A stretch of 64,000 bases of DNA, from NCBI RefSeq assembly GCF_001008165.2, contig NZ_CP011452.2, positions 248,001 to 312,000 of the forward strand, in the 5' to 3' direction. Origin of the DNA: Croceibacterium atlanticum. Its GTDB lineage: Bacteria > Pseudomonadota > Alphaproteobacteria > Sphingomonadales > Sphingomonadaceae. Shown piece by piece: positions 54,937 through 63,175 of the stretch (position 1 is the first letter of the stretch; every line of letters starts with the position of its first letter). Both the position numbers and the translations under genes were made by a program. A model generated the notes under the pieces. It worked only from the letters and a program-made list of their open reading frames with translations. It was not told where the DNA came from and made no database searches.

Positions 54937-55365
54937 CTACGCCGCCAGTTGCGCCAAATGTTCTGACGACGGACACAGATCCTGGCGGGTCATGCTTGTC
55001 TGCAAATCCGCATCATTCATCATGCCTTCGCGTACGGTAAGGCCATCGACAGGCACGACCACGAAGCGATCGGGATTACTGTCTTCAATTTCGACAAGCA
55101 GCCCGGAAACTTCGCCTGCCGCGTCCCGCCGGATCTGCTCGACATCGCCGAGCTCCGTGCCATCTTCCGCCACCAGATCCGCATCCAGCAACTGACGTTC
55201 GGTAAGACCCAGCGCAACCACGGTATCTCCTGAAGCGGCCGCACTGGATTCAGCCTGCTGTTCCATCCGGTCTTCAGCGGCATCAAGCTGCCGCTCAGCC
55301 TCGGATTCGCATGCTGCAAGCGCGGCAAGTGCGAGCGGAGCCATGGCGTATCGCGTAAGTTTCAT
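54937..55365 (-). pseudogene. PRC-barrel-like lipoprotein, 3' end replaced by IS sequence
   Basis: A 142-residue reading frame whose N-terminus is a lipoprotein signal (MKLTRYAMAPLALAALAAC, lipobox Cys19). A short charged linker and a PRC-barrel-like domain follow: GLTERQLLDADLVAEDGTELGDVEQIRRDAAGEVSGLLVEI, then DRFVVVPVDGLTVREG. After TSMTRQDL the native sequence ends at 54976 and the last 13 residues are IS DNA, where related proteins would continue. The missing tail may be short, so the protein could retain activity. Such lipoproteins are common in sphingomonads and their role is unclear. Together with the adaptor gene on the other side, it marks a deletion junction. Confidence 0.7.
54947..54975 (-). 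repeat. Right terminal inverted repeat of the IS3 element
   Basis: Read on the minus strand it begins TGTCCGTCGTCAGAAC. It lies inside the lipoprotein gene, whose native sequence starts at 54976. Confidence 0.7.
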
Positions 55366-55454
55366 GGGTTTGTCCTTTCCCGGCCTCTGCCGACTAAAAG
55401 CAGCAGGGATTGTTTCGTTCCGGGCGGCGGATATGGCGTCATCGTCAGACAGGC

Positions 55455-56003
55455 TTATCCCGAACCGGTATCTTCAGCCTTGCTGTCCGAAGCCATGCTG
55501 CGGGTCATCCAGACGGCGTCATCGCCATAAGCGGCGAGCCTGGAGGCAAGCTCCGCATCCGGTTTTGCTTCAACGAAGCCGAGGCTGCTCCAGTAAGGCG
55601 CGGCGCCCTGTACCGCGATAAGTTCTGCCGTTCGCAGACCATCAGCAGCGGCCATGGAGAATGCACGCTCGATCAAGGCCTTGCCGATTGCGAGCCCTCT
55701 GCCGGCAGGTGCGACGGCGAGATCGTGTATCAGCAGGACTTCGCTCTCTTCCTCTCCGGACACTGGCTTTGCCAGTTCTGGCGGGGACTGGGCAGGCCAC
55801 CCATGCGCAAGAAGATAGCCGCACAGATCGCCGTCAATCGTGGCAGCCAGGCAATAGGAAAGTGGCAGATCCAGACGGCTCGCAAAAGCCTCTTCGCCTT
55901 CGATCAGAAAATCCGGATAGCACTGGGATTGTATCTTCCATGCTGCCGGCACGTCCTCATGCCGGAGCGGGCGCACTGAAAGCCGGGTAAGGGAATGGGT
56001 CAT
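55455..56003 (-). CDS. GNAT-family N-acetyltransferase
   Basis: A 182-residue acetyl-CoA-dependent transferase of the GNAT fold. The N-terminal strand region is LSVRPLRHEDVPAAWKIQSQCYP, then VLLIHDLAVAPAGRGLAIGKALIERAFS with the pyrophosphate-binding R/Q-x-x-G-x-G/A pattern (AGRGLAIGKAL). AELIAVQGAAPYWSSLGFVEAK is the expected C-terminal beta-bulge with aromatic. The acceptor is unknown. It is divergent from the tannase-family gene. No linkage to that pathway is implied beyond position. Confidence 0.86.
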   Translation of the reverse strand: MTHSLTRLSVRPLRHEDVPAAWKIQSQCYPDFLIEGEEAFASRLDLPLSYCLAATIDGDLCGYLLAHGWPAQSPPELAKPVSGEEESEVLLIHDLAVAPAGRGLAIGKALIERAFSMAAADGLRTAELIAVQGAAPYWSSLGFVEAKPDAELASRLAAYGDDAVWMTRSMASDSKAEDTGSG

Positions 56004-56171
56004 ATCTCATTTCGTCTGCCGAGAGGTGTGCCGGGGCGTGCACATACTACGTCCGTATTCCGGTGTCCCTGATTGCGCTTTGCCGGATGGTGAACGGCAC
56101 ACATATGCCATGTTGCGGCAAACCGAGGGCGAGAGACAGAAAATATCGCAGCAGGGTATTCCGGCGGTCTT

Positions 56172-56195
56172 CGATGCCCTTTAAGGATGGCATCG
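56172..56195 (+). promoter_or_regulatory. Inverted repeat in tannase-family leader region
   Basis: CGATGCC (56172-56178) pairs with GGCATCG (56189-56195) around a 10-base loop, 46 bases before the tannase start codon. It could be an operator dyad or the first of two RNA hairpins in the leader. Confidence 0.35.
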
Positions 56196-56204
56196 CGAAA
56201 GAAG

Positions 56205-56227
56205 AAGCGGCCGAAGCAGCCGCTTTT
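56205..56227 (+). promoter_or_regulatory. Terminator-like hairpin just before the tannase start
   Basis: A perfect 7-bp stem AAGCGGC/GCCGCTT with a 7-base loop; the stem end plus the next two bases give TTTT. It lies 3 bases upstream of the AGGGGG Shine-Dalgarno and 14 bases before the ATG. An intrinsic terminator or ribosome-site hairpin here could attenuate expression. Confidence 0.4.
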
Positions 56228-56241
56228 CCCAGGGGGACCAT

Positions 56242-57825
56242 ATGAGGACAATTCAGATCAAGCGCATTCTTGCAGGCACGACCATTCTGGGTTCGCTGGC
56301 ATTTGCCATGCCTGCGCAGGCGGCCTGTTCCGATCTTGAAGGCCTGTCGATCACAGACGGCAAGATCACCAGCGCCGCGATAGTGGCTGAGGGGGCTTTC
56401 GATCCGCCGGCCGGTTCAGGCCCGCCGCCGGGCGTTGCTGCCTCGCCCTTTTCTGACATCCCGGCTTTTTGCCGCGTCCGCATGACGCTTACGCCGTCCC
56501 CGGATTCGGACATCAGGAGCGAGGTCTGGCTTCCGCTGGATGGCTGGAACGGCAACTATGCCGGCGTGGGTAACGGCATCTGGGCCGGGTCGATCAGCTT
56601 TGCCGAGATGGGGCGCAACGTCGCGCGCAATTATGCGACTGCCGCCACCGATACCGGCCATGTCGGAAACGGCATGACTGCGGAATGGGCAATCGGGCAT
56701 CCGGAAAAGCTTGTCGATTTCGGCCATCGTGCGGTCCATGTCACAACTGTGGCGGCCAAGCAGATCGTGAAGGCGTTCTATGGCCGCGGGCCGGAACTTT
56801 CCATCTGGAATTCCTGCTCCACAGGCGGCAGGCAGGGCCTGATGGCAGCGCATCGTTATCCCGAGGATTTCGACGCGATCAGTGCCATGGCGCCCGCCAA
56901 CCCGATGACCGACCTGATGACGCAGAGCATGTGGCAGGGATGGCAGCCGCAGCGTTTCAATGTGCGGATCACGCCTGTGGAACTGGGCATGGTCCATGGC
57001 GCCGCAGTGAAGCAGTGCGATTTGCTGGACGGTGTGGAGGACGGGCTGATCTCCCGCCCGCAGCAATGCGGTTTCGATCCGGTCGTCCTGCAATGCAAGG
57101 CTGGGCAGGATAAGAACTGCCTCAGCGAAGGGCAGGTTTCGGCGATACGCGCAATGTATGATGGCGTAAGGGCGGAAGATGGCACCTCGCTTCTGCCTGG
57201 CTGGCCCGTCGGTTCGGAACTGCAGATGGCTGCGCTCACCATGGGGGCCGAACCCTTTCCCGTTGCGATGAGCTATTTCCGCGATCTGGTTTATGGCGGG
57301 CGTGACGGCTGGGACTGGCGCAAGACTGATTACCGCACCTATACCGAGGATGCGCGCAGTTATGGCGCTGGTATCCTCAACGTGGCGCCGGACGGTCTGA
57401 ACCCGTTTTTCGCACGCGGCGGCAAGCTGTTGCTGAGCCATGGCTGGTCCGACGGGCTTATTCCGGCCACGAACACGTTGCGTTTCTATCACGCGCTATA
57501 TTCGGCGATTCCTCAACAGGCCGCCGAAACACAGCTGCGCCTGTTCATGGCGCCGGGCATGGATCACTGTTCAGGCGGGGAGGGGCCCAGCGAGTTCGAT
57601 ACGCTGGGGACCATTACTGACTGGGCGAAAACCGATCAGGCGCCCAATCGCCTGATTGCCACACGGCCGACACAAGTGGCAGGCTTTCCGGGGCAGCCGC
57701 CAGCCCCTCCGCGTGAGCCGATGGAAAGGCCGCTTTGTGCCTATCCGTGGGTCGCACAATATGATGGGGAGGGTGACCCGCAGCTTGCCAGCAGTTTCTC
57801 CTGCGGCCTGCCGGATCCCCAATAA
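56242..57825 (+). CDS. Tannase/feruloyl-esterase-family hydrolase
   Basis: A 527-residue secreted alpha/beta hydrolase of the tannase and feruloyl esterase family. A signal peptide comes first (ILAGTTILGSLAFAMPAQA, then Cys). The catalytic CS-D-HC motif is complete: C192-S193 in NSCSTGGRQG, D404 in HGWSDGLIPA, and H442-C443 in GMDHCSGGEGP, where the two cysteines form the disulfide that links Ser and His. Members cleave aromatic esters: feruloyl or galloyl esters, and related MHETase-like enzymes act on mono-esters of terephthalate. The natural substrate is unknown. It is divergent from the GNAT gene and next to a dioxygenase/hydroxylase/receptor cluster. Confidence 0.92.
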   Translation: MRTIQIKRILAGTTILGSLAFAMPAQAACSDLEGLSITDGKITSAAIVAEGAFDPPAGSGPPPGVAASPFSDIPAFCRVRMTLTPSPDSDIRSEVWLPLDGWNGNYAGVGNGIWAGSISFAEMGRNVARNYATAATDTGHVGNGMTAEWAIGHPEKLVDFGHRAVHVTTVAAKQIVKAFYGRGPELSIWNSCSTGGRQGLMAAHRYPEDFDAISAMAPANPMTDLMTQSMWQGWQPQRFNVRITPVELGMVHGAAVKQCDLLDGVEDGLISRPQQCGFDPVVLQCKAGQDKNCLSEGQVSAIRAMYDGVRAEDGTSLLPGWPVGSELQMAALTMGAEPFPVAMSYFRDLVYGGRDGWDWRKTDYRTYTEDARSYGAGILNVAPDGLNPFFARGGKLLLSHGWSDGLIPATNTLRFYHALYSAIPQQAAETQLRLFMAPGMDHCSGGEGPSEFDTLGTITDWAKTDQAPNRLIATRPTQVAGFPGQPPAPPREPMERPLCAYPWVAQYDGEGDPQLASSFSCGLPDPQ

Positions 57826-57851
57826 GGCGAGAGCAGGAATGGTCGTAGCCG

Positions 57852-57883
57852 GGCCGGGCATTGTTGCGAAACTCTGCCCGGCC
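57852..57883. terminator. Hairpin between convergent tannase and small-protein genes
   Basis: A perfect 8-bp stem GGCCGGGC/GCCCGGCC with a 16-base loop, between two convergent stops. It lacks a U-tract but is placed to end both transcripts. Confidence 0.45.
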
Positions 57884-57927
57884 ACGGCGACAGGGTGCCG
57901 ATTACCGGCGGCACACCGGCGAAATGC

Positions 57928-58257
57928 TCAGCTCTGGTTCAACTGGTCGAACGCGGCCTGGATCTCCGCCAGTTTCTCGTCGGTCAGCGAGGCAGGCTCA
58001 TATTGCTGGATCGCCTTCAGGGTCTGGTTGCGGCCCATGGTCTGGAACATCTCGTTGGCAAAGACTGTGGGAATGAGCTTTTCCAGAATGGCCGAGGCTT
58101 CCGGATCGTCAAGCAAGGTGCCGACCGGCGTTTCCGCCACTGAATAGGGCCCCTGCGCACTCTGTTCGGAATCCTGTGCGGCAAGCGGGGCCTGAGGGAT
58201 TGCCAGAACAGCCAATGCTCCAAGTGCGATTGCTGCTTTCGAGGTCAAGTTCATCAT
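57928..58257 (-). CDS. Small exported hypothetical protein
   Basis: About 109 residues with an N-terminal signal peptide (MNLTSKAAIALGALAVLAIPQAPLAAQ). The mature part is short and acidic with no recognised domain: YSVAETPVGTLLDDPEASAILEKLIPTVFANEMFQTMGRNQTLKAIQQYEPASLTDEKLAEIQAAFDQ. It resembles helical small secreted proteins that sit next to tannase-type or esterase genes in sphingomonads, but I cannot name a family. Start ATG 58257 follows GGAGAGA; adjacent in-frame ATG/GAG codons exist. It follows the dioxygenase gene by about 195 bases on the same strand. Confidence 0.62.
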   Translation of the reverse strand: MMNLTSKAAIALGALAVLAIPQAPLAAQDSEQSAQGPYSVAETPVGTLLDDPEASAILEKLIPTVFANEMFQTMGRNQTLKAIQQYEPASLTDEKLAEIQAAFDQLNQS

Positions 58258-58452
58258 TCTCTCCACGCTAGTAGCTGATATTATTTCTTTTTTGTGCTTG
58301 GTGTGCGCAATCTGCGATCAGGCGCCATCTGGCGATCTCCGGGATACTGCCTGATTGATGGCGCCGAACGGACGGGCGCCGCTTGCATCGACTGCCTCCA
58401 TGCGCACGGGATTCAAGATATAGTTCGGGAAATATTCGAAAAGCGCCATGGA

Positions 58453-59355
58453 TCAGATCTCTGCCGGTCGGAACAGGCATGGATCGGCTTCTGCTTTCGG
58501 CATGGTCTGTGGCCCGCCCGTGCCGATGCCCCACTGGTCCATTACCGTGGGCCCGGGTTCATGGACCTTGTCCTGATGAGTCTCGAAATCCACTTCTTCG
58601 AGTTCGGAAGTATATTCGACGGCAAAGCCCGCAGGTGTGCAGAAATAGCTGAAAGTGTTATTGCCCGCAGTGTGCCGGCCGGGGCCCCAGCGTATGTCCG
58701 TTCCCCGCTTCCGAAGCCGGCTGATGCCGCGCATCATGTCATCCACCGTCAGCACGTCATAAGCAACGTGATTGAGGCAGGCGGGGCCGGGCAGGAACGC
58801 GATCCGGTGATGCGCGGAATTGCAGCGCAGGAAGCACATGAAATCGCCCAGCCAGTCCGACACGCGGAAGCCCAGCACGTCGCAGAAGAATTTCACCGCC
58901 GCATGGTGATCCGGCGAATGCAGCACGATGTGGCTGATCCTGACCGGCATTCCTTCCCACCGTTCCATGGCGCGCATTGGCAATTTTTCGACATCGGCCG
59001 AGACTTCGAATGGCAGGCCGTCGGGCGAGAAGAACCGGAAGCCGTAACCGCCTCCGGGCGCATCGAGTGAGCGGGGTGGATGAATGGCCTGGCAACCGGC
59101 AGCCGAAACCCTGCCGTGCAGATCATCCACATCGGCGCGGGTGTCGGCGGCAAGCGCGATCACTTCGATGCAATTCTGTTCGGAGCGGTGGAGGCGCACG
59201 ACATGGTGTTCATCGTGACCATGGGTCTTGAACCAGGCGAGATCGTCTGTTGCCTCGACCTCCACCAGGCCCCAGTCGTCGGCGTAGAACTTGCGCTCCG
59301 TATCGAAGTCGGTGACGCCGTAGCCGACATAGCGGATTTCGGTCACTCTGCTCAT
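58453..59355 (-). CDS. Type I extradiol-dioxygenase-like VOC protein
   Basis: A 300-residue two-domain vicinal-oxygen-chelate protein of the BphC/catechol 2,3-dioxygenase type. The three iron ligands are in place: H142 in SHIVLHSPD, H196 in CLNHVAYDV and E247 in FAVEYTSELEEV. It should therefore use Fe(II) and O2 to cleave a dihydroxylated aromatic ring next to its two hydroxyls. The expected N-terminal non-catalytic VOC half is intact (EIRYVGYGVTDFDTERKFYAD). It lies between the hydroxylase gene and the small exported protein gene on the same strand, in an aromatic-catabolism cluster. The ring substrate is unknown. Confidence 0.85.
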   Translation of the reverse strand: MSRVTEIRYVGYGVTDFDTERKFYADDWGLVEVEATDDLAWFKTHGHDEHHVVRLHRSEQNCIEVIALAADTRADVDDLHGRVSAAGCQAIHPPRSLDAPGGGYGFRFFSPDGLPFEVSADVEKLPMRAMERWEGMPVRISHIVLHSPDHHAAVKFFCDVLGFRVSDWLGDFMCFLRCNSAHHRIAFLPGPACLNHVAYDVLTVDDMMRGISRLRKRGTDIRWGPGRHTAGNNTFSYFCTPAGFAVEYTSELEEVDFETHQDKVHEPGPTVMDQWGIGTGGPQTMPKAEADPCLFRPAEI

Positions 59356-59399
59356 ACCAGGGTCAATTCCTTCTTGATGATTGGGTTGGGAAATCCGCC

Positions 59400-60515
59400 T
59401 CAGATCGGTTCGGCCACACGTTCGAACATTTCTGCGGTGGCACGGGCATTGTCGACCGGCGGGCCTTTGCCAAGCTGGCCGTGACAGATGGCCAGAGAGC
59501 TTTCGACGATATAGCGGCAGCGATCGAAGCGCCGCTCGCGATAGGCCTGGAAGGCGGCTTCCGGCGTGGCGTGCCGGGTCAGTTCTTCGGCCAGCACGAT
59601 GCCGTCCTCTACCGCCATTCCGGCACCCTGGCCCAGATGCGGCGTGGTCGCATGAACCGCGTCGCCAAGAAGGGCGACGCGCCCATTATGCCACGGGCCA
59701 TACAGCATGACTGCTTCAAGCGGGCGATAGACCACACCGTCGTCATCCGTGATCTGTTCAGCCAGCGCGCGGATTTCGGGCGGTGCGTCGGATAGTTTTG
59801 CCCGCATCGCCCGGGCCAGCCCCTCCCTGGGATAGAACGGATTGCCGGGTTCGGGCGTGGTTACATACATATACATCAGGTCCCGGCTGATCGGCACAAG
59901 GCCGATCCCGGTAGGGCCATTATATACGTGGAGTGCGTCGAGATCGGCCGGGCGCGGGAAATTATAACGCCAGACCGATTGGCCGGTGAATTCCGGGCCT
60001 GTCGCTTCCGGCAGGATCATGCGCCGGGTTTCGGAATAGACACCGTCCGCGCCGATGACGATATCGAAGCTCGCGCTCGTCCCGTCGGAAAAATCGACCC
60101 CGACCGCATCAGCGCCGTTGTCGATATGCTTTGCTGTAATACCGAGCCGGATTTCCGCCCCGGCCCGGATCGCGCTGTCTCCCAGAACCTTGTGCAGGGC
60201 AGGGCGGCCAATGCCGAGATTGGCCGGATATCCTTCCGAAAGGCGGGGCGAGGGGACTTCGGCGGCCAGCGTGCCATCGGGCAAGTGCACGGCCACCTTG
60301 TCGAAAGCCACGCCCGCGGCGAGATAATCTTCCAGCAGGCCCAGTTCATCCATGGCCCGGATGACATTGCCTTGCTGAATGATCCCCACGCCATAGACGG
60401 TCCAGTCGGGATCCTTCTCTATCAAGGTGACCCTGTGGCCTGCGCGGCGAAGCGCAATGGCCGCCGTAAGCCCGCCAATGCCGCCACCGATGACGAGAAT
60501 ATTCAGGTTCTGCAT
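59400..60515 (-). CDS. FAD-dependent aromatic hydroxylase
   Basis: A 371-residue group A flavoprotein monooxygenase. The FAD loop ILVIGGGIGGLTAAIALRRAG is at the N-terminus. Downstream come the DG motif (DIVIGADGVYSETRRMI) and the GD motif NGRVALLGDAVHATTPHLGQGAGMAVEDG, as in salicylate hydroxylase and 3-hydroxybenzoate 6-hydroxylase. NAD(P)H reduces FAD, and O2 yields a hydroxylated phenol that a ring-cleaving dioxygenase, such as the adjacent VOC protein, could then open. It follows the TonB receptor gene by 48 bases and precedes the dioxygenase gene by 44 on the minus strand, consistent with one operon. The precise substrate is not readable from sequence. Confidence 0.9.
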   Translation of the reverse strand: MQNLNILVIGGGIGGLTAAIALRRAGHRVTLIEKDPDWTVYGVGIIQQGNVIRAMDELGLLEDYLAAGVAFDKVAVHLPDGTLAAEVPSPRLSEGYPANLGIGRPALHKVLGDSAIRAGAEIRLGITAKHIDNGADAVGVDFSDGTSASFDIVIGADGVYSETRRMILPEATGPEFTGQSVWRYNFPRPADLDALHVYNGPTGIGLVPISRDLMYMYVTTPEPGNPFYPREGLARAMRAKLSDAPPEIRALAEQITDDDGVVYRPLEAVMLYGPWHNGRVALLGDAVHATTPHLGQGAGMAVEDGIVLAEELTRHATPEAAFQAYRERRFDRCRYIVESSLAICHGQLGKGPPVDNARATAEMFERVAEPI

Positions 60516-60563
60516 GGCCGGATGTCTTTCGATATCGTTTGCCGGGGATACGGGGCCGTCATC

Positions 60564-63053
60564 TCAGAAATCATATCCCAGCCGGATGCCATAGGTGCGG
60601 GGCGGCTCCAGCGTGGCAGCGGCCACATTTGCCGAGCCCAGCTGATAGAGCGATCGCATGGCCTTGTTAGTCAGATTGCGGACGAACAGCGTTGCCGAGA
60701 AACCTTCGTCATACGGCACCAGCGACAGGCTGGCATTTATCGTGATGTCATCGCCGCTATTGCCGGTCGGCAGATAATTGAACCCGATGACACGGTCACT
60801 GCGGTAACGCCCATCGACATTTGCGATCACTTCGTAATCGCGCAGTTCGAAGGTCTGCTGGATACCCAGATTGACAGTCCAGTCCGGGGCGTTGAGCGCC
60901 GGACGGCCGGAACAGTCCACCGTGAATGAACGGGTCGGCCCCATGTTCTGCGAATAATCGCAACCGGTGACAGGAGTGAGGAAGTTGGGTGGATCGGTTT
61001 CGTCCGAAAGATCGACCTGATCGAAAACGAACGTATCATAGGTGGCGTCGAGATATTGAACGCCGCCGCGGATCAGTGTCGTATCGGTGGCGAGGAGCTG
61101 GAAGTCCGCTTCCATACCCTTGATGGAGGATTCGCCCACATTGCGGGTGAAAAAGGAATTGTTCCCATTCCCATCCACGCCGAGAGCGGCGAGCTGCTGG
61201 CCGCTATATTCCCAGTAGAACAGCTCCACATTCAGTTGCAGGCGATTGCCGAAAAAGCTGTTCTTGGCGCCGATCGTATATGCGTCGATATATTCGGGAT
61301 CGTATTCTTCCTGCCCGAATGTGAGGTTGAAGCCGCCAGCCCGGAAGCCGCTTTCGAAGCTGGCATAAATCAGATTGTCCGGCGTCACGTCATATTCGAG
61401 CGCGGCACGCCAGGTGATTTCCTCGTCACCAGCCGACCTGTCGATGGTGGTCGGTGTATTGATAAGCAGGGCCTGCGGACCTGCCATTCCGAAGGGGCCG
61501 TAGGGAAAGGCTCCGTAGGGCACCGGCGCATCAAGCGGCGAACCTGCCGGGAACAAGGCGGGATCGAGCTGTTCCAGCGAATCCTGCAATGTAAGGCCAA
61601 CGGGTATGGTGGGAACCTGCGGGCAGCTTGGCGGTCCGGCCGTTTCGATCAGGCAGACGCCCGTGGTCGCGATGGAGAGCGCGTCAATCGTGCGGCTTTC
61701 ATCGGTATAACGGATACCGCCGACGATCCTGAAATCATCCGTCACGCTGAAGCTGCTGCGGGCGAAGAGGGCGACGGATTCCGTGGTGGAGGAGAAATCC
61801 TGATATGAGACGGTGGAGAACTGGTTGTACGAGTTCACCCCGTCCACGCTCTCATCGAAATAATAGGCGCCCAGCAACCATTCCAGCGGCCCGGTCTCGC
61901 CGGACAGGCGGCCTTCGATGCTGAATTGTTCGGCTGCATCCTGGTTTATCGCCGCCTTGAAGGGCGGTCCGTTGAACTGATTGTCGAGTTCCGACCTGCG
62001 GAAGGCGGGAATGACGACCAGATCGACATCGCCCAGGGCCCAGTTCAGTTCGGCATTGATCCCCCAATATTCGTCATCGCGAAACGGGTAGGCATAGCCA
62101 GTGACCGGGGCGTAAAGCGGTGCTGCCGTCGCATTACCCTCTATGAAATCCAGCGTTTGCGGCGCGAAGAGGCCGGTGAAGGGTTCGCTTACATCGCCCG
62201 GTGCGGGGATGAACTGCCAGTTCGGTACGGTCGCATCGGGCGTAAACGGGGCGAAAGTGTAAACGCCGTCGATATTCAGACCGGGGCCAGTCCCCTTCTG
62301 CGTGGAATAATCGGCCGATAGCCGGATGTCCGCATCCGGCGAAATCTCGAACAGCAGCTGTCCGCGCAGGGCGAGATCTTCCGCCGCGCCCGTTCCGTCA
62401 GAGTAATATCCGTCGCGGTCGGAATAGGCGCCGGCGAAGCGCGCGGCGACTTTGTCCCCCACGGGGAGATTGATCACGCCGTTAAGCTGAAGCGCGTCGT
62501 AATTGCCGTATTGCGCGCTCACGCTGCCTTCGAGCGTGCCCAGCCGTGGCTTGTTGGGGATGACATTGACCGCGCCCCCGGTGGCATTGCGGCCATAGAG
62601 CGTGCCCTGCGGACCCTTCAGCACCTCGACCCGGTCGACATCCAGGAACGACGCCACTGTCGAGGAGGGGCGGCCGATATAGACACCATCGAGATTGAAG
62701 GCGACGGCCGGGTTCGTATAGCCATTATTGGCGAAATTGCCGACGCCGCGGATGAAATATCCGACATTCGCGCCGCCCGCTTCGGGCACGTAAAGGGCGG
62801 GCGCGACCTTGTTCAATTGCGTGGCGTCAACCACCCCGCTGCGGGCGAGTTCGGCCCCGCTGGCCGCATTGATCGGAATCGCGGCGTCCTGCAGCGTTTC
62901 TTCGCGGCGTTGAGCCGTGACCGTAATGACGTTGAGCCCGGTCCGCTCCCTTGCCGTTTCGCCGGCCTCCTCGTTCGCAGCCTCCTGGGCATGGGCCGCC
63001 CCGGCAATGAACAGCAGGGTCATCCCCGTCGTGGCGAAAAGAAATCTCGGCAT
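60564..63053 (-). CDS. TonB-dependent outer-membrane receptor
   Basis: An 829-residue TonB-dependent receptor from ATG 63053, which is preceded by GGGAGGG; the frame extends upstream. The signal peptide is MPRFLFATTGMTLLFIAGAAHA. The plug domain follows from VITVTAQRREETLQDAAIPIN (TonB-box-like) through FIRGVGNFANNGYTNPAVAF, VYIGRPSSTVASFLDVDRVEVLKGPQGTLYGRNATGGAVNVI, then a beta-barrel ending RNLTNKAMRSLYQ and TYGIRLGYDF with the C-terminal aromatic. Placed upstream of an aromatic hydroxylase and dioxygenase and divergent from a LysR regulator, it is likely an uptake receptor for the same aromatic compound rather than a siderophore, by context. Confidence 0.93.
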   Translation of the reverse strand: MPRFLFATTGMTLLFIAGAAHAQEAANEEAGETARERTGLNVITVTAQRREETLQDAAIPINAASGAELARSGVVDATQLNKVAPALYVPEAGGANVGYFIRGVGNFANNGYTNPAVAFNLDGVYIGRPSSTVASFLDVDRVEVLKGPQGTLYGRNATGGAVNVIPNKPRLGTLEGSVSAQYGNYDALQLNGVINLPVGDKVAARFAGAYSDRDGYYSDGTGAAEDLALRGQLLFEISPDADIRLSADYSTQKGTGPGLNIDGVYTFAPFTPDATVPNWQFIPAPGDVSEPFTGLFAPQTLDFIEGNATAAPLYAPVTGYAYPFRDDEYWGINAELNWALGDVDLVVIPAFRRSELDNQFNGPPFKAAINQDAAEQFSIEGRLSGETGPLEWLLGAYYFDESVDGVNSYNQFSTVSYQDFSSTTESVALFARSSFSVTDDFRIVGGIRYTDESRTIDALSIATTGVCLIETAGPPSCPQVPTIPVGLTLQDSLEQLDPALFPAGSPLDAPVPYGAFPYGPFGMAGPQALLINTPTTIDRSAGDEEITWRAALEYDVTPDNLIYASFESGFRAGGFNLTFGQEEYDPEYIDAYTIGAKNSFFGNRLQLNVELFYWEYSGQQLAALGVDGNGNNSFFTRNVGESSIKGMEADFQLLATDTTLIRGGVQYLDATYDTFVFDQVDLSDETDPPNFLTPVTGCDYSQNMGPTRSFTVDCSGRPALNAPDWTVNLGIQQTFELRDYEVIANVDGRYRSDRVIGFNYLPTGNSGDDITINASLSLVPYDEGFSATLFVRNLTNKAMRSLYQLGSANVAAATLEPPRTYGIRLGYDF

Positions 63054-63153
63054 TCTGCCCTCCCGCAATTGCCCGCTCTTCGCGGCGGGCCTTTCATTGC
63101 GAGTGAATCGCATTGCTTGGGCGATCAGTCGAATTTTTTGTTTTTGTAATTAC

Positions 63154-63172
63154 CCATCAATTGTATTGATGG
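63154..63172. promoter_or_regulatory. LysR-type operator palindrome at regulator start
   Basis: CCATCAAT-tgt-ATTGATGG is a perfect 8-bp dyad with a 3-base spacer, containing the T-N11-A core (T63157 to A63169) expected of LysR-type regulators. It ends 3 bases before the GTG of the LysR gene and lies about 100 bases before the divergent receptor gene, where it could autoregulate and activate the cluster. Confidence 0.6.
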
Positions 63173-63175
63173 TTC

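Larger units (their letters stand above)
53453..54975 (+). mobile_element. Apparently intact IS3-family insertion sequence
   Basis: A 1523-bp element. Imperfect terminal inverted repeats begin TGTTCCCCGTCAGCACCTATGG at the left and TGTCCGTCGTCAGAACATTTGG (minus-strand sense) at the right, both with the IS3-type TG...CA ends. Inside are orfA and orfB with intact DDE residues. The bases flanking the two ends (GAAGC before, CAGAT after) do not match, so there is no target duplication. Both flanking genes are cut, which fits an IS-associated deletion of the DNA between two former targets. Confidence 0.88.
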
